Program-made: the position numbers and the translations under genes
Part shown: one piece after another, positions 57,340 to 64,000 of the stretch
How positions within the stretch are numbered: the stretch's first letter is position 1
How the letters are laid out: the number at the start of each line of letters is the position of its first letter
Notes under the pieces: model-generated
What the model was told of the DNA's origin: nothing
What the model saw: only the letters and a program-made list of their open reading frames with translations
The model's database searches: none
NCBI GenBank assembly: GCA_009823505.1
Contig: VZQC01006319.1
Coordinates: 1,868,861 to 1,932,860 of the forward strand
Length of the DNA stretch: 64,000 bases
Source: Rhizomys pruinosus
Taxonomy: Eukaryota > Chordata > Mammalia > Rodentia > Spalacidae
Reading direction: 5' to 3'

Positions 57340-57609
57340 GTCTTTTTAATTTTTTTTTATTTATTAATTTTTATTTATTTCTGTATGGTGTATGAATGTA
57401 ACTGTCTTGCTGAATGCAAGTCTGTGTACCCGTGTCGTGAATGCTGCGGAGGTCAGAAGAGGGTCTCCAGTTCCACTGGAATTGGAGTTGCTCCTGGAAT
57501 TGGAGTTTCAGACGGTTTCCTCAGCCGCCATGTGGGTTGCTGGGATCGAACCCGGTCTCTGCAAGAGCGGTCGGCGCTCATTAAACCACTAGGCCATCTC
57601 TCCAAGCCC
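57340..57609 (-). mobile_element. Young B3-type SINE, error-rich copy
   Basis: Reverse B3 with the 17-bp duplication; indels compared with 61380-61638. Confidence 0.88.
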
Positions 57610-57768
57610 TTTTTTTTGTCTTTTTTTGAGACAGGGTCTCTCTGGCAGCCCAGCTGTCCCTGGAACTCATTTTTGTAGAAAGGCTGGCCTTGAAAATCAC
57701 AGAGATCTGCCTGCCTCTGCCTCACCCAAGTGATAGATTAAAGGCAGGTGCCACCATGTCCTGGCTAC
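57610..57768 (-). mobile_element. B1 SINE, error-rich copy
   Basis: Reverse B1 directly abutting the B3 head. Matches 61639-61793. Confidence 0.88.
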
Positions 57769-57837
57769 CTTTTGTAGAATTCTTTATGTGTGCTTATGAT
57801 AATGTGTTATGGGGCGTTCTTAGTATATATATAGTAC

Positions 57838-57845
57838 ATATAAGT

Positions 57846-57883
<38 letters not shown>

Positions 57884-57953
57884 TACGAGTGTACTGATCT
57901 GCATGTAGGTTGGGGCAACCCATGTCGTGAATGCCGTGGAGGTCCAGAAGAGG
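57838..57953 (-). mobile_element. B3 SINE part with (GT)n, cut by an N
   Basis: The (GT)n at about 57846-57878 occupies the SINE tail. The body stops at 57953. Matches 61850-61966. Confidence 0.8.
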
Positions 57954-57954
57954 N
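57954..57954. other. Single N, probable misjoin
   Basis: The B3 breaks here. After about 34 garbled bases the sequence restarts with the B1 tail already seen at 53902. Confidence 0.75.
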
Positions 57955-58045
57955 TGGATTGCTTTGGACTTAGTCCATGCTAATCCATGTCTACAGCACA
58001 AGTTCCAGGCCAGCTGGGGCTACAGGAGACCCTGTCTTAAAAAGA

Positions 58046-58092
<47 letters not shown>

Positions 58093-59458
58093 ATCCATAG
58101 TTAGTGTATGGTAAGAAATTTCATTTGTTTACAGATATGACACTGATAGGCTTTTCTGTAGGCTCTATGTCATCTCCAGCCCTGTGCTTTTGGATATATG
58201 ACACTGATAAGCTTTTCTGTAGGCTCTATGTCATCTCCAGCCCTGTGCTTTTGGCTGAGCTTATAGTGGCTCTCATGGGTTCACTCCTATTGAGAGGGTT
58301 CCAAGTCCAAGTAGATAGATGTTGACCATCTCCCAGACAACAGTGCCTCTACTGCACCAACAGAGGTCATTTGCTGGGCAGCTATTCATGGTTGTCAGGC
58401 TTTGGGGCTGGGTTGGAGCATTGATTGATTTTCTCTCTTAGCAGTGTATACTTTGTCTAGAATTATAAGCGCTTAACTTCAGGTCGAAGGCTTCCAGATC
58501 AGTTCCTGTTCCATTCATCTAAGTCCTATCCCTGAAGCATGTCCTGTTCTGAACAGCAGGGTCTTATTTTCCATTTCTGGTAGATAATCAGAGATTTGGA
58601 GATAGGCTGCATTATTCTGAGAGTCTTTTGGATCTCTGTCACCAACCATTCAAAGGGAGGCATCCTCTGTCTTGCACTGTGTTCCCTACCACACAGCCAC
58701 CAGGTTGCACCACCCATGCAGTAATGTTCAGACAGTGTATGTGAATTTCTCATGGGGTCTCAGGACCATCACATTACACTCTGGGTCCCTGAGCCTCCCA
58801 AGATCCAATCATCTCTATTCTTTCTTTTTACCTTTCCACACCCTTCCTCTTTCCCCAACCCTAGCACCCCCACAATCCCCACCTCCCCCAAGAAAGAACC
58901 AAAAGAGGGGGACAGTAAGGAAGGCAGCTTTTTTATTATAGCCTCTCTCATTGCTTGTAATGGGTCTTTTTAAGTTATTTATTTCTTCAGGTTGAATTTT
59001 GGATGATGATATGCATTTAGAAATGCTTCTATTTCTTCTAAATTTTTCAGATTTTTAGAGTATAAGCTTTCCAATATTCTCTAACAAAGTTTTATGTTTC
59101 TTTTGGAATATTTTGTCATGGCACCCTAACTTTGTTCATTATTTGTGTCTTTGGATTCTCATTTTTCAGGTTGGCTAAGGTTTTGTCAATTTCATTTACT
59201 TTTTTCAGAGACAACTCTTTGGTTGGTTTTCTGTACTGTTCTTCTAGTCTTGATTTCATTATTTTTCCCCCTAACACTTATTACTTCTTGACATCTACAG
59301 GGATAGGGATTGACTACTGGTTTATTTGTTTGTTTGTTTGTTTGTTTGTTTGAGAGCCTTCAGGTGCATCTTTAGGTAATTAAATTGATATCTCTCAGAT
59401 TTTTTTTAATGGAGTGCCTATCAGCATAAATGCTCCTCTTAAAACTGCCTAGGCTGAG

Positions 59459-59705
59459 GGCTGGAGAGATGCTTCAGCGGTTAAGAGCACTGACTGCTCT
59501 TGCAGAGGACCTGGGTTCGATTCCCAGCACCCACATGGTGGCTAAGAATGTCTTTAACTCCAGTTCCAGGGAAATCTGATGCCTTCTTCTGACCTCCGTG
59601 GCATTGCGTGACATGGGTGTACCAACCTACATGTAGACAATACACTCAATACACATAAAAAACAAACAAACAAACAAACAAACAAACAAATAAATAAATA
59701 AACAA
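59459..59705 (+). mobile_element. B3-type SINE
   Basis: Forward B3 without the 17-bp duplication. Tail rich in AAAC/AAAT. Confidence 0.92.
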
Positions 59706-60024
59706 AAACCAACCAAACAAAAAAACTGCCTAGGCTGCTGCCCAGATGCTATGGTCAGTTGGCTTCTCATTATCATTTGTCACTAGGAATTTTTAAATTT
59801 CTTTAAAGAACCTATTGTTTACTCTAGAATGTATTACTTATTCTCAAAGTACTTTTGTTATTTCTATGATTTCTCTTGTTAATTTCTAGTTTTATTCTAT
59901 TGTGGCCTCATAGGATGCAGAGTTTGTTGAGATTTGCTTTGTGTCCTTTGACATAATCTATTTTGGAAAAAGTTCCTTGTGCTACTGGGAAAAGTGTATA
60001 TTCTCTATTTACTGGGTAGAATAT

Positions 60025-60031
<7 letters not shown>

Positions 60032-60056
<25 letters not shown>

Positions 60057-60095
60057 CATATATATATACATATATATACATACATACATATATAT
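60032..60095. repeat. (TC)n and (TA)n/(TACA)n microsatellite
   Basis: Compound dinucleotide tract inside L1 endonuclease sequence. Confidence 0.9.
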
Positions 60096-60359
60096 GTGTT
60101 AAATTCAGTTGATCCACAGTGTATTTTAGCTCTGAGTTTTCTTTACCCGTGTTTAGCTTGGAATATCTATCTAATTATGAGAGTAAGGTATTGAAGTCTT
60201 CCTCTATTACTGTGTCAGGTCTTATTTGGAATTTTATGCTTCTTGGTGTTTCTTTTATGAAATTAGGGGCTCTAATATCTAGTTCATAAATATTTACTAT
60301 TATTATACTCTATTTTTTCATATTAACTCCATTTATTTTCCTTCTTTCTCTTTTAAAAA

Positions 60360-60560
60360 AGATTTTATTGATTTTGGGGCATTTCATTAATAGATCTTAA
60401 TCAAATTTAAACCCCCTCCCCCATCTGCACCCCTTATTACCTCCCCCACTGGGTTTCATGCATTCCGTCAAATATGTTAAGTCTTATGCAGCCAAGCATT
60501 TGTATCCAGATGTCCCTTGGTGCAAGCTAATCCGCTAGAGTCTAGTCAGCCCATCTAAGG
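60360..60560 (-). mobile_element. LINE-1-like family Y, short copy
   Basis: Cleaner copy of 56290-56510. Confidence 0.6.
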
Positions 60561-61379
60561 AGTGCATATTGCTCTATCTTCTTGATGAATTGTTCCATTT
60601 AGTAATATGGCGTGTTCCTTTTTTTCTCTTCTAATTAGTATGTGTTTCAAGTTCACTTTGTCTGATATAAGGATAGCTATGTCTGCTTCTTCATGATTTC
60701 AATTTGCTTGGTGGTTTGTTTTCTATCCTTTGATATTGATTTGTCTTGTATCTTTGATGACTAGGTGTTTTCTTGTTTTCTGGCTCTTAATCTAGTCCAT
60801 TTGTCTAAGTCCTTTTATTGGTGAGTTGAAACCGTTATATTTAAGGTTATTATAGAAATGGGTTTCCTATTTCCTATGAATTTATTTGGTAATATTCTGT
60901 CTTACTGAATCACTAGTATTTCTTTTCCTTCTCCTGTGTTCGTGTCAAGGCTTTGCTGAGTTGTTGTGTTTGACATGGTTGTTTCTTTCTGGGGTCTAAT
61001 TTGTTTATCTGTTCTTTCCAAAGAGTGTACACTTTCCTGTATTCTTGTGAAGAGGCGTTCTTTCTTCTTCCTTGGTGTAATGCTGTTCTTTAAGAATGTT
61101 CTGCTGTGCAGGCTCGGTTGTCATAAATTGTCTTAATTTGTTTTGTGTTTATCTTGAAATACCTTTATATCTCCATTCATTTAAAAGATAACTGCAGGGT
61201 AGAGAATTCATGGTTTGCAGTTATTTACTTTCAGAGCCTGAAATATTTCATTCCTTGCTCTTCTGACTTTTATGGTGGTTGATGAAAAATCTAGGGTAAT
61301 TCTGATAGTTCTGCCTTTGTATGTAACTTGACATTTTTTTCTTCTGCTATTTTTAAGATTATTTCTTTACTTTTTTTTT

Positions 61380-61638
61380 GTCTTTTTTAATTTTTTTATT
61401 TTATTAATTTTATTTATTTCTGTATGTGTATGAATGTACTGTCTGCATGCAAGTCTGTGCACCCGTGTCGTGCAATGCTGCGGAGGTCAGAAGAGGGTCT
61501 CAGATTCCCCTGGAACTGGAGTTCTCCTGGAATTGGAGTTTCAGACGGTTCTCAGCCGCCATGTGGGTGCTGGGGATCGAACCCGGTCCTCTGCAAGAGC
61601 GGTCGGCGCTCTTAACCACTAGGCCATCTCTCCAGCCC
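61380..61638 (-). mobile_element. Young B3-type SINE
   Basis: Reverse B3, CpG-rich, with the 17-bp duplication ('ctggaactggagttctcc' then 'tggaattggagttt'). Confidence 0.95.
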
Positions 61639-61793
61639 TTTTTTGTCTTTTTTTGAGACAGGGTCTCTCTGCAGCCCCAGCTGTCCTGGAACTCATTTTG
61701 TAGACAAGGCTGGCCTTGAACTCACAGAGATCTGCCTGCCTCTGCCTCCCCAAGTGATAGGATTAAAGGCAGGTGCCACCATGCCTGGCTACT
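61639..61793 (-). mobile_element. B1 SINE
   Basis: Reverse B1 directly abutting the B3 head. Confidence 0.93.
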
Positions 61794-61849
61794 TTGTATT
61801 TTTGATGTGCTTATGATAATGTGTTATGGGGCGTTTCTTCATATATATA

Positions 61850-61857
61850 TATACATA

Positions 61858-61898
<41 letters not shown>

Positions 61899-62093
61899 TA
61901 CGAGTGTACTATCTGCATGTAGGTTGGTGCACCCATGTCGTGCAATGCCGTGGAGGTCAGAAGAGGATGTTGGATTCCCCTGGAACTGGAGTTAAAGATG
62001 GTTCTTAGCCGCCATGTTGGGTGCTGGGAATTGAACCGAGTCCTCTGCAAGAGCAGTAGGTGCTCTTAACCACTGAGCCATCTCTCCAGCCCC
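61850..62093 (-). mobile_element. B3-type SINE with (GT)n in its tail
   Basis: Reverse B3, older form. The (GT)n at 61860-61893 lies where the 'tatgtgtatgagtgta' tail motif normally is. Confidence 0.93.
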
Positions 62094-62340
62094 AGGAGTT
62101 TCTTCTTTAATCATGTCTATTTGGAGTTACATATACTTGTGTTTGGATGTCTGCTATTTGGGGGATTTCTGCTTTAACTAACTTAATAGTCTGTCTAATT
62201 CACTTTATTTTATCTCTGCTCCTGTTTCTGAACCATGGATTCTCAGGTTTGGCATCTTGAATGTTTCCCAGACTTCTTGTAAATGTCAATCAAGAACAAA
62301 CAAATGAAAATTTATATACCCATGACCATTAAGAAAAATA
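62094..62340 (-). pseudogene. LINE-1 ORF1 N-terminal half (third minus-strand L1)
   Basis: Parallels 21690-21950 ('acttgtgtttggatgtctgc', 'ctaattcactttattttatc'). Confidence 0.65.
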
Positions 62341-62343
62341 AAA

Positions 62344-62490
62344 TAGCCAGATGTGGTGGCACATGCCTTTCTCCCAGCACTCAGGAGGCAGAAACAGGTG
62401 GATCTCTGTGAGTTCAAGGCCAGCCTGGTCTATATAGTGAGTTCCAGGACAGCTGGGACTACAGAGAGACCCTGTCTCAAAAAGGCAAAA

Positions 62491-62521
<31 letters not shown>

Positions 62522-62555
62522 GAAGGAAGGAAGGAAGGAAGGAAGGAAGGAAGAG
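62344..62555 (+). mobile_element. B1 SINE with (AAAG)n(GGAA)n tail
   Basis: Forward B1 to about 62488, then AAAG units and GGAA units to 62553. Confidence 0.93.
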
Positions 62556-63040
62556 AAAATAGTAGAATGTTCTTGGACTACTAAGGCATTGAGTGCAAAT
62601 GTCCTCTGAAATGTCAATTTTCATATTTTTACTAATAGAAAAGAATGATTCTTTTCTGTTATATTCTAAACAGAAAAACTGGAGACATATGCCTTGGAGC
62701 ATATTACAGAGTTAAATGTAACTTCGGCTGTAGAGAAATTTCTAATTTCTAATACAATTACCCTATTAGCCAAGTTCCCAGGTATTCTGCATCAGATTGT
62801 TCAGCATTATGACCTTTCATGCTTCAGTGTGATTTATGTGGTTGGTGTACTGCTGTGCTGAAACAAAATATGTTTAAGAGTTAAAGCATATATTTGAAGC
62901 TGAATTATCATATTTTTTTCATTAAGATACTTTATCTATTTGTTTAAAATGCTGACTTTGGGAGGAACAATAATAAAGTTGAGAAGTTTTTATTAAAATA
63001 TTTATCAAGAATGTAACTATGGTCCTTAGTTCTTTTATAA
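62556..63040. other. Unassigned sequence, mRNA 3'UTR-like
   Basis: About 480 bp of balanced, non-repetitive sequence with no SINE, L1 or LTR motif. It includes 'aacaataataaagttgagaa' (an AATAAA-type signal), as in an mRNA 3' end on the plus strand. It separates L1 ORF1 from the L1 leader, so it could be a retrocopy. Source not recognised. Confidence 0.4.
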
Positions 63041-63500
63041 AGTAAATTTCTGAATTTGTTCTCAGACATTTCACTTATCTCTGTAGTTGGTTGGGGGTGG
63101 GCAATGGTTGTGTCATGCTCTTTTGTTTCTTTGTCATATTTGTGTATCTCTTAGAGTAGATTCGTCTTTTACTATTGACTTTCCCTTCTTCCAAGGTTAC
63201 TTGGATGTTCTGTTTTCTGGGATTCTTCTTCTGAGCCCATTAGGGCTATAGCTCTGTTCCATGGTGTTCCCAAGACCCTCCAGAGATTAGAATCAAGTCC
63301 CAAGGTGCTCCCTTGGCCCACTGGAACAGAAGGCCTGCTCTAGCAGAGCTGTGGGGTCCTGTGGGAGCTGGAGGCCTAGTTGCAGGGTGCTGTCTGGTCC
63401 CACTGATGTTATCTTTGTTCAGAGACCAAACCATTCTTTCCTCAGGTAAGCTCAAATATGAATCTCACTCTCATCTGCCCCTATCCTGGGGTGATTCTCA
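63041..63500 (-). mobile_element. LINE-1 leader/5'UTR (third minus-strand L1)
   Basis: Parallels 23300-24010, including the GC-rich 'ggtcctgtgggagctggagg'-type blocks. Confidence 0.6.
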
Positions 63501-63594
63501 ATCTATTATATATTATAATAATATATATATATATATCTATGTTTATGATATATATTAAATACTATATACTTATTACCTGATTCTATATATATTT
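63501..63594. repeat. (TA)n-rich low-complexity tract
   Basis: AT-only stretches separate the L1 leader from a B1. Confidence 0.85.
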
Positions 63595-63745
63595 TTTTTT
63601 TTTTGTTTTTTCGACAGGGTCTCCCTGTAGCCCTAGCTGTCCTGGAACTCACTCTGTAGACCAGGCTGGCCTTGAACTCACAAAGATCCGCCTGCCTCTG
63701 CCTCCCAAGTGTTAGGATTAAAGGCGTGCACCACTGCGCCCGGCT
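63595..63745 (-). mobile_element. B1 SINE
   Basis: Reverse B1, intact body, head 'gtgcaccactgcgcccggc'. Confidence 0.94.
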
Positions 63746-63764
63746 ACCAAAATATATTTTAACC

Positions 63765-64000
63765 CCCCCCCAAAACCCACCAAAGAATACATGATCAAAT
63801 TAATAAATGAGCAAATGAATTGAAATTTCTCAAAGGAAATAGAAAGTGCCACTGAATAGATGAAAAAAATGCTCAGCATCTTTAGCCATCAAGAAAGGAA
63901 AACGCCTCTTAAGTTAACCTCGTTCCCTTCGTAGAGTTCCAACCAGAAAACAAAACAAGCAGCTCTGGTGAGGATGCAGGATGGATGGAACAGAGACCAG
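63765..64000 (+). pseudogene. LINE-1 ORF2 C-terminal fragment, cut by window end
   Basis: 'tgaatagatgaaaaaaatgc' and 'gctctggtgaggatgcagga' are the L1 region near the ORF2 end. Confidence 0.65.

Larger units (their letters stand above)
54863..57340 (-). pseudogene. LINE-1 RT/linker, endonuclease and ORF1 (third minus-strand L1), error-rich copy
   Basis: Order from left: RT-linker (54863-55240), endonuclease (55640-56260), ORF2 start (about 56520-56800) and ORF1 C-terminal half (about 56820-57340). A B3 (55382-55625) and a family Y 3' end (56290-56510) are inserted. It matches 58930-61370 apart from many small indels. Confidence 0.75.
58935..61375 (-). pseudogene. LINE-1 RT/linker, endonuclease and ORF1 (third minus-strand L1), cleaner copy
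   Basis: The minus frame 59908-60117 shows the endonuclease motif 'FPVAQGTFSKIDYVKGHK'. ORF2 starts near 60880 and ORF1 fills about 60890-62260. The endonuclease frame is interrupted by a TC/TA microsatellite (60032-60095). Confidence 0.8.
57989..61966. repeat. Second, cleaner copy of 53902-57953
   Basis: About 4 kb repeated in the same order: B1 tail with (TAAA)n, family Y body, L1 RT-linker, B3, endonuclease, family Y 3' end, L1 ORF2 start/ORF1, B3, B1, B3 with (GT)n. Homopolymers and SINEs look more regular here than in the first copy. Confidence 0.96.

Overview
The window is rodent nuclear DNA made almost entirely of transposable-element sequence, and I see no intact host gene in it. B1 SINEs (7SL-derived, ending in a CCCTGTCTC-type motif), B3/B2-type SINEs (tRNA-derived, starting GGGGCTGGAGAGATGG) and rodent LINE-1 occur on both strands. 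With an IAP/betaretrovirus-like endogenous retrovirus (ERV), this points to a muroid rodent. I cannot name the species; the SINE and LTR variants do not read as textbook house mouse.

Layout. 1-3652: L1 ORF1/ORF2 (+) carrying a minus-strand ERV fragment. 3653: a single N. 3654-7478: old L1 pieces, an unidentified 0.9-kb retroposon (repeat X) and B1s. 7479-14640: an L1 (+) with 5'UTR, ORF1 and ORF2, interrupted by a retrocopy, SINEs and the better copy of the ERV fragment (10334-12104). 14641-16340: a DNA-transposon-like repeat and L1 3' pieces. 16340-24070: an old near full-length L1 (-) holding an RPS26 processed pseudogene, a 100-bp perfect hairpin and the full-length repeat X. 24240-29250: a second L1 (-) with a minisatellite in its 5' region. 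29280-33570: SINEs, an unidentified AT-rich block and a deleted L1. 33571-43065: a younger L1 (+) with 5'UTR, ORF1, ORF2 and 3'UTR, badly duplicated. 43066-49240: older L1 (+). 49440-63500: a long L1 (-), with its middle present twice. 63765-64000: the start of another L1 (+) fragment.

Two layers of duplication are visible. The recent layer is four near-identical block pairs: 1-3652/8678-12360, 33571-35679/35680-37779, 37776-38660/41331-42265 and 53902-57953/57989-61966. Three of these end at a lone N (3653, 41330, 57954), and in the clearest pairs one member carries many small indels, so I read them mainly as unmerged or misjoined assembly. The older layer is diverged: about 4.5-24 kb parallels about 30-63 kb in the order and junctions of its L1 pieces, which suggests an ancient duplication of a nested L1 cluster.

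The most interesting signals are the ERV fragment with one LTR and an 81-bp target duplication, the hairpin at 21160-21380, a 68-bp duplication around a B3, a 62-bp mini-SINE with perfect target duplications, a B3 subfamily with a 17-bp internal duplication, and repeat X. I did not find a convincing new functional system.
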